Below are positions 19,509-27,765 of a DNA stretch of 46,024 nucleotides, in pieces (the stretch's first letter is position 1; every line of letters starts with the position of its first letter). The notes under the pieces were generated by a model. It had not been told where the DNA came from, did not search any database, and saw nothing but the letters and a program-made list of their open reading frames with translations. The translations under genes were made by a program, and so were the position numbers. The stretch is from Burkholderiales bacterium Ga0077543 (GTDB taxonomy: Bacteria; Pseudomonadota; Gammaproteobacteria; Burkholderiales; Burkholderiaceae_C): positions 1 through 46,024 of the forward strand of contig LNET01000071.1 of the NCBI GenBank assembly GCA_001464055.1, given 5' to 3'.

Positions 19509-20180
19509 ATGTACCCACCCGGCCCGCCAGGCAACGGCGACACTGGAACCGACCAGACCCACCGGCACGAGGAAGAACGGCACTGGCTGGCGGCGCTGGC
19601 AGCAGGCGGACCGCGGGCCCAGCCTGCGCTGAAGGCGCTCATCGGGCGCTACAGGTTGCGGTTCCGAAAGTACTTGGGTAGCCGCGGCTTCAGCAATGAA
19701 GAGGCCGAAGACGCCATGCAGCGCACATGGCTGGAAGTCGCCGCCAAGGCACACACCTTCGACAGTTCCCGCATCCCGGAGGCTTGGCTCTGGGGCTTTC
19801 TCAGGAATGTGGTGCGGGACGAGCTGAGAATCCGCGCCTTGGACACCCGCCACATCGTTGCCTGGACCACCGGCGAGCCTGGGGAGATCGAAGCCGCAGA
19901 GCTGCAAGCCGACAGCGATGCCGTGCACGCCCAGGGCCCCGAACATCTGCACAAGGCCCGCAACCTACAAGACTGCGTGCAACACGCCTTCGCCGCCTTC
20001 AAGCGCGACCACCCCGTTGTTGCTTGGTGGTTCTACCTGCGGCATGTCGAGGACTGGACCCCACAAGACATGGCGCGACACCGCCAGAGCACGGTGGGCG
20101 CGGCAAACCAGTTTCTGAGTCGGCACCGTAAGTCGTTCCGGAAGTACCTGGCGCCATGTCTGCCGCTGCTACCCCCTTGA
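19509..20180 (+). CDS. ECF-like sigma-70 family RNA polymerase sigma factor
   Basis: This 223-residue protein has sigma region 2 at ~35-110 (ALIGRYRLRFRKYL, SNEEAEDAMQRTWLEVA, then WGFLRNVVRDELRIRAL, which fits the -10 recognition helix). An acidic linker of about 45 residues leads to region 4 at ~150-215 (WTPQDMARHRQSTVGAANQFL as helix-turn-helix). There is no region 1 or 3, as in extracytoplasmic-function sigma factors. ATG 19509 is chosen because upstream residues are not sigma-like. The next gene, 12 nt downstream, encodes a single-TM protein in the position of an anti-sigma factor. Likely targets are its own operon and nearby envelope genes, but this is inference; I could not identify a shared promoter motif. 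Confidence 0.8.
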   Translation: MYPPGPPGNGDTGTDQTHRHEEERHWLAALAAGGPRAQPALKALIGRYRLRFRKYLGSRGFSNEEAEDAMQRTWLEVAAKAHTFDSSRIPEAWLWGFLRNVVRDELRIRALDTRHIVAWTTGEPGEIEAAELQADSDAVHAQGPEHLHKARNLQDCVQHAFAAFKRDHPVVAWWFYLRHVEDWTPQDMARHRQSTVGAANQFLSRHRKSFRKYLAPCLPLLPP

Positions 20181-20192
20181 AACGGGACCGCC

Positions 20193-20807
20193 ATGCCCCC
20201 TGCCCCTCAACCCCCCGAAGACTTCAGCGACTCTGACCAGCAGTGGCTGGACCGGCTGTCGGGCAAGCCCGGCAACTACCCCGACACTGCCGCAGTGAGA
20301 GAAGCGGATGCGCTGCGCATCGCGCTGGAACTGGAGAAAAAGCGCCTGGAAAGCGAAGCCGATGCGGCCGAGGACGAGGAGGCCACGGAGCGAGCCTGGC
20401 AACGCCTGCAGTTCGCTCTCAAGCGCGAGGGCTTGCTGCAGCCGCGACGGCGGGCGCGCTGGGCCTGGCCGGCCTTGGGTGGCCTGGCCGCAGCGGTAAT
20501 TCTGGGTGTGGCCCTGCTGCCGCTGCTGAGCAGCCAGGACCGCAGCGTCTATCCCGAGCCGCCAGTGCTGCGGGGCAGCCCTCCAGTGCGCCAGGTCTCT
20601 TCGCCGACGCCGCAGGCAACGGCCGAAAAATTCGAACAGGCACTGCGGACCGCGGGGCTCAAGCCTGCGCTCTACCAGCAGGGCAAAGACTACGTCGTTG
20701 ACGTTCTTCTGTTGCCTGAGCAGGCGCAGGCAGCGGCGCCTGCGTTCCAGGGCCTGGGCTTGGCGCCCTTGCCTGGTCTGAATCGCATCGTCTTGAGCCA
20801 TCGCTGA
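20193..20807 (+). CDS. Single-TM protein, putative anti-sigma factor
   Basis: The 204-residue product has a charged N-terminal half (1-88) with a predicted long helix (READALRIALELEKKRLESE), the basic stretch RRRAR, one TM segment (~90-113, WAWPALGGLAAAVILGVALL) and a periplasmic C-terminal domain of about 90 residues. By the positive-inside rule the N-terminus is cytoplasmic. This topology and its place directly after the sigma gene fit an anti-sigma factor. I see no zinc-finger HxxxCxxC motif, so it would belong to a non-ZAS type, or may not be an anti-sigma factor at all. The C-terminal domain (ATAEKFEQALRTAGLKPALY and YVVDVLLLP) could be a small sensing fold. Confidence 0.65.
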   Translation: MPPAPQPPEDFSDSDQQWLDRLSGKPGNYPDTAAVREADALRIALELEKKRLESEADAAEDEEATERAWQRLQFALKREGLLQPRRRARWAWPALGGLAAAVILGVALLPLLSSQDRSVYPEPPVLRGSPPVRQVSSPTPQATAEKFEQALRTAGLKPALYQQGKDYVVDVLLLPEQAQAAAPAFQGLGLAPLPGLNRIVLSHR

Positions 20808-20886
20808 TCGCGCCTGCGTGCGCCTGGTGGTGCCTGGGCGCGCCAGTCACTGCCGAGTCACAACCCCCTAGGTACAACCCGGCAGA

Positions 20887-20909
20887 GGGGCTGGACAACC
20901 ATCAGCCCC
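20887..20909 (+). other. Hairpin in the gap after the putative anti-sigma gene
   Basis: GGGGCTG (20887-20893) and CAGCCCC (20903-20909) can pair in a seven-base stem with a nine-base loop. It lies 80 nt after the anti-sigma-like stop and just before the ribosome site of a possible small reading frame. It could be a terminator lacking a T-run or a leader structure. Confidence 0.3.
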
Positions 20910-20929
20910 CTGACTACCAAGGGACTGAG

Positions 20930-21052
20930 ATGCGAGACACAGAAGCTGGTGAGACCGAGTGGCCTGCGGGCCTGCAGCGACGGTGCGCTGCGGACACGCG
21001 CGATGGCGCAACAACTCTGGTCCGAGGCCGCAAGTGGGGGGCATCCACATGA
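20930..21052 (+). CDS. Possible 40-residue leader ORF coupled to the next lipoprotein gene
   Basis: An ATG at 20930 has AAGGGA five bases upstream (20919-20924) and opens a 40-codon frame (begins MRDTEAGETEWPAG) whose TGA at 21050-21052 overlaps the ATG at 21049 of the lipoprotein gene. The product is charged, without signal or TM segment, and I recognise nothing in it. It may act mainly through translation coupling. Its reality rests only on the ribosome site and the ATGA junction. Confidence 0.35.
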   Translation: MRDTEAGETEWPAGLQRRCAADTRDGATTLVRGRKWGAST

Positions 21053-22185
21053 CTCGCAAGCTGGTCACCGGCACCAGGCTGGTCGCGATGTCGCTGCTGC
21101 TGGTTCTGGCCGGCTGCGGCCCGGCCACCTTCACCCGCAGCAAGATCGTCTGGGAGCCCTTCGACGCACGCGAGAACCGGCAGCAGCGCGACAACGTGAC
21201 CGTGGAACTGAAGTTCGTCGACGGGCTGCCGCCCTCCTTCTTCGCCACGGTACCCAGGTGCGACGCACTGGGACGCATTGCAGTCGACAAGAACGGGCGT
21301 CCGTTCCCCGAGACCATCACGCTGGGCACGAACGACCAGGTCTGGCAACAGATTGCCGTCACCAACGACACGCAGAACGTGATTCGCCTGAACGGCGTCG
21401 TGGTGCGTCTGTTCGACCCTGCTGGCACCCAGTACAACGTTCTGACCAAGGCCGACCTGCAGGCCGAGTTGCTCGCCAAGCGCCCCTGCCCTTCAACCCA
21501 GCAGGCCATGGGCATCTTCGCCGCCAACTCGATCTTCGACCGCAACATCGAGATCGTGCCAGGCACCACCTCGACCTTCTATGTGGCATTCAAGCCGGCG
21601 ACGCGCACCATGACCGGCGTCTGGAAGATCGCCCTGTACGACGTGCCGGTAAGCGTGGACCCAGCGGGCCGGCCACTGCGCACGACCCGTTTCGAAACGC
21701 GCATGACGGTCAAGCAGGTCAACGAAACCTTCAGGCAAGAAAATCTGCTCGCCAAGCCTGAACTTCTGGAGCGAACGGAGCAAACCCCCAGCGGCACACG
21801 GGTGACTACACCTCCACAAGCCGTCAGCACGGCAGCAACTCAGACCGTTGCGCCATCCGCACCACCGGCACCGCCCACGGCTGCCACCGCAGTGTCGCTT
21901 GCGCGGGCCGCGACGACCGCCGCCACGCCTGTCAGCACGACACCAGCGAACCCGGCGCAATTCGCCACTGCTGGCAGTTCTGTCCCAGCAGGGCAGGCGG
22001 CCAGCGCAACCACGATCAGACGCGTTCAAGCCAGGCTCAATGCGCTGGGCTTCCAGTCGGGTGCGCCCGACGGCAGGTTTGGCAACAGGACACGCCAGGC
22101 CCTACAGGCGTTCCAACAAGCCAGGGGACTGGCCACCACCGGCGAGATAGACGCTTCCACCCTGTCGGCGCTGGGCATCCAGTGA
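21049..22185 (+). CDS. Lipoprotein with C-terminal peptidoglycan-binding-type domain
   Basis: This 378-residue protein has a signal peptide and lipobox LAGC (Cys23). Residues ~25-235 are an unrecognised domain with beta-rich character (EPFDARENRQQRDNVTVELK, NRQVWQQ-like segments, IEIVPGTTSTFYVAFKP). A low-complexity Ala/Thr/Pro linker (~245-315) follows. The last 60 residues are a PG_binding_1 domain (IRRVQARLNALGF, DGRFGNRTRQALQAFQ). The protein is therefore probably lipid-anchored and may touch peptidoglycan. ATG 21049 is preceded by a G-rich ribosome site and overlaps the stop of a possible 40-codon frame. It may belong to the regulon of the upstream sigma factor. Confidence 0.75.
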   Translation: MTRKLVTGTRLVAMSLLLVLAGCGPATFTRSKIVWEPFDARENRQQRDNVTVELKFVDGLPPSFFATVPRCDALGRIAVDKNGRPFPETITLGTNDQVWQQIAVTNDTQNVIRLNGVVVRLFDPAGTQYNVLTKADLQAELLAKRPCPSTQQAMGIFAANSIFDRNIEIVPGTTSTFYVAFKPATRTMTGVWKIALYDVPVSVDPAGRPLRTTRFETRMTVKQVNETFRQENLLAKPELLERTEQTPSGTRVTTPPQAVSTAATQTVAPSAPPAPPTAATAVSLARAATTAATPVSTTPANPAQFATAGSSVPAGQAASATTIRRVQARLNALGFQSGAPDGRFGNRTRQALQAFQQARGLATTGEIDASTLSALGIQ

Positions 22186-22294
22186 AGCCTCCAGCAACGG
22201 CTCGACACCGCCCCTGCCTGCCAGAGCATTTCGCTGCGGCCACCCAGCCAGTAGCGATCTTTCCAAACCAACCCAGCCCAATGGAGTTCCTGAC

Positions 22295-22801
22295 ATGCAA
22301 AAAAGCGCCATAGCAGTCGTCATAGCCATCTTCCTGTTGCTGGCCGGCCTCTACAACATCGGCGCCGGGCTAGCGCATTTCGGCAAGGCCGCAGCAGTGT
22401 CCAGCGCCACTTCCGGTCTGGCATCGTTAGGGGATTCGGTGGCCAACCTGAACAAGAACAATCCCTACATGCAAGACTCGAAGCAAGCCCTGCAGGACAG
22501 TTCATCCACGTTCCGCAACCAGGGCGCCATGCAAAGCGCACTCATGTACCTGGTGGCCATCGGCATCGTCCTGGCGGCCGTTGTGCAAGTGGTGGGCGGC
22601 ATTGGCGTCTTCAGTAGCGCCATCTGGGCGCCCAAAGTGCTGCTGATTGCCGGCGTCGGCGGGATCCTGGTGGAACTGCAGGATGTGATGGAAGACGGCA
22701 TCGGCGCCGGGCAACTGGTCTTTCTCGCCATCTGCGCAGCCGCCATCTGGTTGTCGTTGCGGCTCAAGGCAACACCGACACCGGCTGCCGCCAAGCTCTG
22801 A
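22295..22801 (+). CDS. Inner-membrane protein with about four TM segments
   Basis: The 168-residue product has hydrophobic segments near 6-28, 81-108, 112-130 and 139-157. A polar loop of about 50 residues (NLNKNNPYMQDSKQALQDSS) lies between the first two. The family is not recognised. ATG 22295 has GGAG eight bases upstream. It is the first of three tightly packed genes; its stop lies 2 nt before the next start. Its proximity to a lipoprotein and a large secreted protein suggests an envelope role, without further support. Confidence 0.65.
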   Translation: MQKSAIAVVIAIFLLLAGLYNIGAGLAHFGKAAAVSSATSGLASLGDSVANLNKNNPYMQDSKQALQDSSSTFRNQGAMQSALMYLVAIGIVLAAVVQVVGGIGVFSSAIWAPKVLLIAGVGGILVELQDVMEDGIGAGQLVFLAICAAAIWLSLRLKATPTPAAAKL

Positions 22802-22803
22802 GC

Positions 22804-23307
22804 ATGACCCAAGATCAACGCATGCACGCGGTGCTGTGCTGCGCAATGGCGCTGGCCAGCACGCTGCTGGCGGCCTGCGGTGGCGGTGGCGGTGGTGCCA
22901 GCCAGCAACCCAGCGCCCCGGAAACGCCAGCCGCCACCGAGCGCATCAACGGGCAGCAGGTACCACCCTTGCCTGACCCCGTGCTCAACGCCGCAACTGT
23001 GGCGGGCGTCGACATCAATACAAATGGCATCCGCGACGACATCGACCGTCGGATCGCCAGCGAGTTTGGTGCCGACGCTGGATTCCTGCCCAAGGCTCAG
23101 GACCACGCCAGGCGCCTGAACGCTGCCATCGTGACGCCCAGCCCTGCGGCGCAGCAAGCGTATGTGCAGACCTTTCGTTGCCTGGAAGACGAGGCGCTGC
23201 TCAAACGTCTGTCCGACCAGACCGTTGCCACGCTGAATACTGCCGAGCGCAGGCGCGAATTCACACGCGCCACCAGCGGCATGGTGGTATCGACCGAGGG
23301 TTGCTGA
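22804..23307 (+). CDS. Lipoprotein with a calcium-binding-like motif
   Basis: This 167-residue protein has a lipobox LAAC (Cys25) followed by a long Gly linker. Residues 70-81 read DINTNGIRDDID, a thrombospondin type-3/dockerin-like calcium loop. The mature part continues with helical sequence and ends in Cys (STEGC). One more cysteine (FRCLED) could pair with it. The stop codon lies immediately next to the start of the following hydrolase gene (TGA-ATG), so the two are co-translated. It may be a partner or chaperone of that secreted protein; this is inference from adjacency. Confidence 0.65.
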   Translation: MTQDQRMHAVLCCAMALASTLLAACGGGGGGASQQPSAPETPAATERINGQQVPPLPDPVLNAATVAGVDINTNGIRDDIDRRIASEFGADAGFLPKAQDHARRLNAAIVTPSPAAQQAYVQTFRCLEDEALLKRLSDQTVATLNTAERRREFTRATSGMVVSTEGC

Positions 23308-26250
23308 ATGCGACAGCCATCTTCCGGGGTGCAGATGCGACTGACCCGCCGCGTGCTGGACGGAGTCTGTGCACTGGCAGCCACCACCGCAGCCTGGACC
23401 TCATGGGCGGTCGGTCTGCTGCTGGCTGGGGTGTTGCCACAGCACGCTGCAGCGCAATCCTCGCCTGCGCCTTTGCATGTGGTGTTTGTCAACGGCATCC
23501 GGAACACACCCGAGCAAGCGCTGAACAGCATGCTGCGCCTGCGCGCACGCCTGGCCGAGACACCCACCCGAGGCCCGACCCAGCGCCGGCCCTTCATCGT
23601 GGCAGATCATGTATACAACCCGACCGGCGCTGGCAGCGTGGAAACCAATACTGCGGCAGGTTTCATCGAGGACTCCAAGGAAGTCTTCCTGCTCAAGACC
23701 GCCGAGGAATGCTTCCGTGCTGACTTCGCCGCCATAGCGGTGCCACACACCGAGCCCACGCGCGCTACCAACCTTGCAGCTGCGAATCGTGTGAAGGACT
23801 ATCTGGACAACATGGTGCCCGGCACAGGGGGGCTGGAATGCGGCAATAACGGCCTTGCAGCCCTCAGACTGGTATCGAACGAGGATATGGAAGGCTTCAA
23901 GCAGGCTGCGCTGGCCATTGTGGAACGCGTCAAGCGCTTCGATGCCACCATCGTCGTGGCGCACTCCCAGGGCAACCTGGCCGCCCACTTGGCCTACGCC
24001 GCGCTGGTGGCAGAAATGGGCAGCGCCGCCAATCAGCGCATGCGCGTCGTCAACGTTGCCAACCCATCAGCCCTGTCGGCACATGGCTTGGACGTGACGC
24101 TTGCCACCGACAGGGTTGTGAATGCCGTGAAAAGCACGCCATTGGCGCTCTCCCTGCCCACGCTCGGGGGCAGCTTGTGGCGTTCCACACCAGATTGCCG
24201 CGTTCCAGATGTCTGCGACTTCAGCATCGGCACGGCACTCCTGGCCGGAGGCTCAGGCTACGGCGACCTGTTGCGCCACAGCTTCATCGACACCTACTTG
24301 TCGACGTTTCACGCGGAATTGGGCATTGGTGCCCAGGCCTCAGGGATTGCCTATACCCCCGGCCATACGGCATTTGCTGATCGCCTGGTCGACACGGTCT
24401 ACGCAGCTGCGCAGTCGCTTCGACCGCTGGGGGCAGGTACCCCGGATCTCGCCGTGGATCGATTCAGCTTCAGCCCTGCAAGCGTCGCCGCTGGTGGCGC
24501 CCTCAGCGTCCAGCTGACTGTACGCAACGACGGGGCAGGCACTGCACCAGGGTCCGTTGCGATGCTGTACGTCAACGGCTCGGCGGCGTCTCCTGCAGGC
24601 GCCCTGGTGAGCCTGCCAATCATGGTGCCCCAGATGGCCGCTGGGTCCAGAATGACCCTGCCCGATGTCAACGTCGTCGCTCCGGCGGCTGTGGGCAGCT
24701 ACCGCGTCTGGGTAGCGCTGGATGCGCAGGGGACTGCAGGCCAGACCACGGCGGGGCGCGCCAACGACATCGCCATGGCAGCAGGCGTTCTCAGTGTGAC
24801 GGCGCAATCACAGCCGTCGCCGAGTACCAGCGGGCCGGATCTGGTCATCCAGTCACTGAGCCATGGTGCCGCCGCCGTGGTCCCTGGCGGCACCTTCGCG
24901 TTGACTTTCAATGTCACCAATACCGGTAGGCAGGCTGCTTCGGCTTCGCGCGTCGTGGTGCGCATCAACAGTTCACAGAGCTCACCGGTCGGCACCGACC
25001 TGGGCAGCGTGGAAGTGCCTGCACTGGCCGCGGGGGCGTCGGTGTCTCGCACGCTGAGCGTACGCGCGCCTTCCACCGCTGGCGTCTACCGACTGTGGGT
25101 GCTGGCCGACAGCACATCAACGGCCGGTCAGAACAGCAGCGCAGCGGCCAACGATGCCTACCTGGCTCCGCAAGTCTTGACAGTGGCCGAGCCCGCAGAG
25201 GCTGCAGACCTGGTGCCAGAGGCCATCTCATTCCAGCCCGCCAACGTGACGCAGGGGCACCTGATGGCCGTCAGCTTCACGATTCGAAACCGCGGGCCGC
25301 TGCCCAGCCGTTCAACGCGGGCAGCCGTACGCCTGAATCCCGCAGGCGCAGGTGCCTCAGGTGCCGATCGCGCCTTGCTGCTGGTGCCGGGGCTGCCGTC
25401 CGGAGGCAGCCGCAGCTTCACCGTCACGCTGACCGCCGCCGTGCCGATCGGCGCCTACCAAGTCTGGGTGCATGCCGACAGCGCAGGTGTTGCAGGGCAG
25501 ACCACAGCAGCGGCCATCGCCAACGACATCGTCGGCGCGCCCCAGGCGCTGACAGTGGCAGCGCGCAGCCCGGCATCAGGGGTGGGAGCCGAGGGCGTCT
25601 ACAGCGGTACGGTTGCGGGGCCCACGACCCAGGCTTTTCGCATGCTGGTGCTGGAAACCGGCGAGTTCTGGGCACCCTACGGCTTCATGTCCGGGGGCAG
25701 GCTCGTGGTGACCGGGTTCATCCAAGGTCTCGCGGCATTCGCCGGCGGCAGCATCAGCGCCACGGACGTACGCGACTTTGGCGTCTTGCCTGCAGCCGTC
25801 GGGACGGTTACAGGAAGCTATGACCCGGCGGCGGGCACGATCAGCGGCACCTTGTCCAGCACGGCAGGCACCTTCAACCTCAACGGCGGGCCAGTGACCG
25901 ATGCCGTGTACGAATACAACCAGCCGGCGCGGCCGGCCGAAGCTGCAGGCGCGTGGCGGCTGACCACCAGCACCGGAGACACGATCGTGGCCCAGGTGCA
26001 AGCAGATGGGCGCTTCGACGTGACCAGCAATGCCGGCTGCAGGTTATCGGGAAGAATCGTTCCAAGCCCCTCGAACAAGAACGTCTTTGACACGACGGTC
26101 AACTTCGGCCCGGCGCCTTGCGTGCTGCCGAATCAAACCGCGCGCGGTGTGGCGTTGATCGCCATGGAGCGCGACGGACTGCAGAACCTGACCATGGGCT
26201 TGGTCAACGCTTCCAGAACGGCAGGTCTGTTCGCCACAGGCTTTCGCTGA
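23308..26250 (+). CDS. Large secreted alpha/beta-hydrolase-like protein with three CARDB domains
   Basis: This 980-residue protein begins with a long signal peptide (ending near residue 50, QHAAAQ). Residues ~55-360 resemble an alpha/beta hydrolase: strand LHVVFVNGIRNTP, then the nucleophile elbow IVVAHSQGNLAAHLAY with Ser220, and a candidate catalytic His in SFIDTYLSTFH or GHTAFADRLV. Three CARDB Ig-like adhesive repeats follow (~381-495, ~510-625, ~633-753), each ending in the pattern YRVWV/YRLWV/YQVWV..D..G.AGQ. The last 220 residues are a beta-rich domain (GVYSGTVAGPTTQAF, GTVTGSYDPAAGTISGTL) common in secreted betaproteobacterial proteins. It may be a lipase or esterase acting outside the cell. 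The start follows the previous stop without a gap. Confidence 0.75.
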   Translation: MRQPSSGVQMRLTRRVLDGVCALAATTAAWTSWAVGLLLAGVLPQHAAAQSSPAPLHVVFVNGIRNTPEQALNSMLRLRARLAETPTRGPTQRRPFIVADHVYNPTGAGSVETNTAAGFIEDSKEVFLLKTAEECFRADFAAIAVPHTEPTRATNLAAANRVKDYLDNMVPGTGGLECGNNGLAALRLVSNEDMEGFKQAALAIVERVKRFDATIVVAHSQGNLAAHLAYAALVAEMGSAANQRMRVVNVANPSALSAHGLDVTLATDRVVNAVKSTPLALSLPTLGGSLWRSTPDCRVPDVCDFSIGTALLAGGSGYGDLLRHSFIDTYLSTFHAELGIGAQASGIAYTPGHTAFADRLVDTVYAAAQSLRPLGAGTPDLAVDRFSFSPASVAAGGALSVQLTVRNDGAGTAPGSVAMLYVNGSAASPAGALVSLPIMVPQMAAGSRMTLPDVNVVAPAAVGSYRVWVALDAQGTAGQTTAGRANDIAMAAGVLSVTAQSQPSPSTSGPDLVIQSLSHGAAAVVPGGTFALTFNVTNTGRQAASASRVVVRINSSQSSPVGTDLGSVEVPALAAGASVSRTLSVRAPSTAGVYRLWVLADSTSTAGQNSSAAANDAYLAPQVLTVAEPAEAADLVPEAISFQPANVTQGHLMAVSFTIRNRGPLPSRSTRAAVRLNPAGAGASGADRALLLVPGLPSGGSRSFTVTLTAAVPIGAYQVWVHADSAGVAGQTTAAAIANDIVGAPQALTVAARSPASGVGAEGVYSGTVAGPTTQAFRMLVLETGEFWAPYGFMSGGRLVVTGFIQGLAAFAGGSISATDVRDFGVLPAAVGTVTGSYDPAAGTISGTLSSTAGTFNLNGGPVTDAVYEYNQPARPAEAAGAWRLTTSTGDTIVAQVQADGRFDVTSNAGCRLSGRIVPSPSNKNVFDTTVNFGPAPCVLPNQTARGVALIAMERDGLQNLTMGLVNASRTAGLFATGFR

Positions 26251-26295
26251 GATTGGCGAGGCTGGGCCACAGGTGAGTGCTCCAGGTCAGGTGGT

Positions 26296-27690
26296 TCAGC
26301 GCCCCAGCATGCCTCCTGGTGTGTCACCCTCGATCACCAGCGCGGGCTGCCGGGCGCGGCTGCCGGGCGCGGCCAGCACTTGCGCTTGGCCGTTGGCCAA
26401 GCCCGCGCAGCCGCCGTCGTCCGCATGTTGCATCGCTGCTGCCAGCAGCGGCTCGCTGGCGCTGCCCAAGGCTTGGCGGAAGTCCTCATCGACCTGGCAG
26501 CTCGCGGCAAAACCGTCGAAGTAACGGCCTTCGCCGCGAGCGTTCACGCTTTCGAAGTTGACGACGCTGTAGGTCGTGCCGCAGCGAGCCGCTGGCAGGG
26601 AGCCCACCGGCTTGCCGCAGGTACTGTCGCCGATGGTGACGACGTCGATGCCCAGGCCGCGCAGGCCGTTGATGACCTGTTCACTGGCCGAACATGTGCG
26701 CGGGCCGGTCAGGACATAGACGCGGGGCGCCTGGATCGCCTGGCCGGGTGTCTCGAAACCGAAGCTGCTGTTGTTGCTGGCAGCTCGGCGCTCGTTGTAT
26801 TGCAGCCGCGCATAGACCTGCCCGGCACCACGTGAGCCGGCAACGTAGGAAGCCACCGTGGCGCCCACCGACACCAGGCCGCCGCCGTTGTAGCGCAGGT
26901 CCAGCACCACGGCTTCTGCGCCAGCGCCGCGCAGACGCGTGAATGCAGCCTGCAGCGGTGCGCCGGCCTGGCCCAGCATGTCCTTGACGAAGACATAGCC
27001 CAGTCGGCGACCGCCGGCGCTGGTGACCAGGCCGTCTTGCGGCAGCGGCGTCAGCGCGTGCACGGCGGCGGTCACGGCAACCGTGCGCTGCTGACCATCG
27101 ACGGCTCGCAACTGCAGCGTCAGCACCTCACCAGCAGCGCTGGCCGTCAGCGAGGCAAAGTCGTTGGCGGCAATCAGGCTGGCGGCGCTGCGGCCGTTCA
27201 GCGCCAGCACTTCGTCGCCCCGCCGCACGCCCGCTGCAGCGGCGGGCGACAGCGGTTCGACATAACGCACGTACAGCGGCCGGTCGGGCAGCCCCGTCAC
27301 TTCGACACCAGCCACCGCCACGCCATAGCCCAGCGTCTGCCCCTCGCCGAAGAAGCGTTCGTAGGACTCTGTGGACTGGCTGCCGCTCCAGCGGTCGGCA
27401 GGGAAGGCCGGATCGGTGCCAGCATAGCGCAGCGCGGTGAAGAAATCGGCGACGCTGCCGAAGGCGGCCGCGTCGGGGCGGGGGGCCAGCCGATTCCAGA
27501 AGTACCACTCGTCCATGTAGCCGGCCAGCCAGGTCTTTTGCGCTTCCACCGTGCAGTCGGCAGCCAAAGCGTCGGAGCCCGCTTCGCCGTCGCCACCGCC
27601 GCAGGCCCCGAGCAGGACCGCCGACAGCAGGCAGGCGACTCCCAGCGGCGCCAGCCGGGCGGGCGAGGGGCGGCGGGAGGGAAGCTTCAT
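26296..27690 (-). CDS. S41-family C-terminal processing peptidase, lipoprotein
   Basis: This 464-residue protein has a lipobox LLGAC (Cys30). A PDZ domain (~130-225: [27 protein letters not shown]) precedes the S41 core: [32 protein letters not shown], and the predicted Ser334/Lys360 dyad in CSASE and TCGKP. Tail-specific proteases of this type cut C-termini of envelope proteins. Here cysteines flank both catalytic residues (Cys333, Cys358), which is unusual. ATG 27690 is preferred over GTG 27702 because it starts closer to the signal peptide. The gene is convergent with the CARDB gene (45-nt gap) and divergent from valS. Confidence 0.88.
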   Translation of the reverse strand: MKLPSRRPSPARLAPLGVACLLSAVLLGACGGGDGEAGSDALAADCTVEAQKTWLAGYMDEWYFWNRLAPRPDAAAFGSVADFFTALRYAGTDPAFPADRWSGSQSTESYERFFGEGQTLGYGVAVAGVEVTGLPDRPLYVRYVEPLSPAAAAGVRRGDEVLALNGRSAASLIAANDFASLTASAAGEVLTLQLRAVDGQQRTVAVTAAVHALTPLPQDGLVTSAGGRRLGYVFVKDMLGQAGAPLQAAFTRLRGAGAEAVVLDLRYNGGGLVSVGATVASYVAGSRGAGQVYARLQYNERRAASNNSSFGFETPGQAIQAPRVYVLTGPRTCSASEQVINGLRGLGIDVVTIGDSTCGKPVGSLPAARCGTTYSVVNFESVNARGEGRYFDGFAASCQVDEDFRQALGSASEPLLAAAMQHADDGGCAGLANGQAQVLAAPGSRARQPALVIEGDTPGGMLGR

Positions 27691-27703
27691 GGGATCGGAC
27701 ACC

Positions 27704-27709
27704 TACAAT
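27704..27709 (+). promoter_or_regulatory. Candidate -10 box for valS
   Basis: TACAAT matches five of six consensus bases and lies 57 nt before the valS start, in the 75-nt gap shared with the divergent S41 gene. No convincing -35 box stands 17 nt upstream. Confidence 0.3.
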
Positions 27710-27765
27710 TCGAGCATAGCGCCTGCATCACTTTCCCATCGATCCGTCCCGATCCGCCCACCACC

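Noticed and set aside
27037..27765. Extension of the valS frame upstream into the S41 gene
   Set aside because: The upstream residues are an antisense shadow of the S41 protease; the ValRS family N-terminus starts at 27766.
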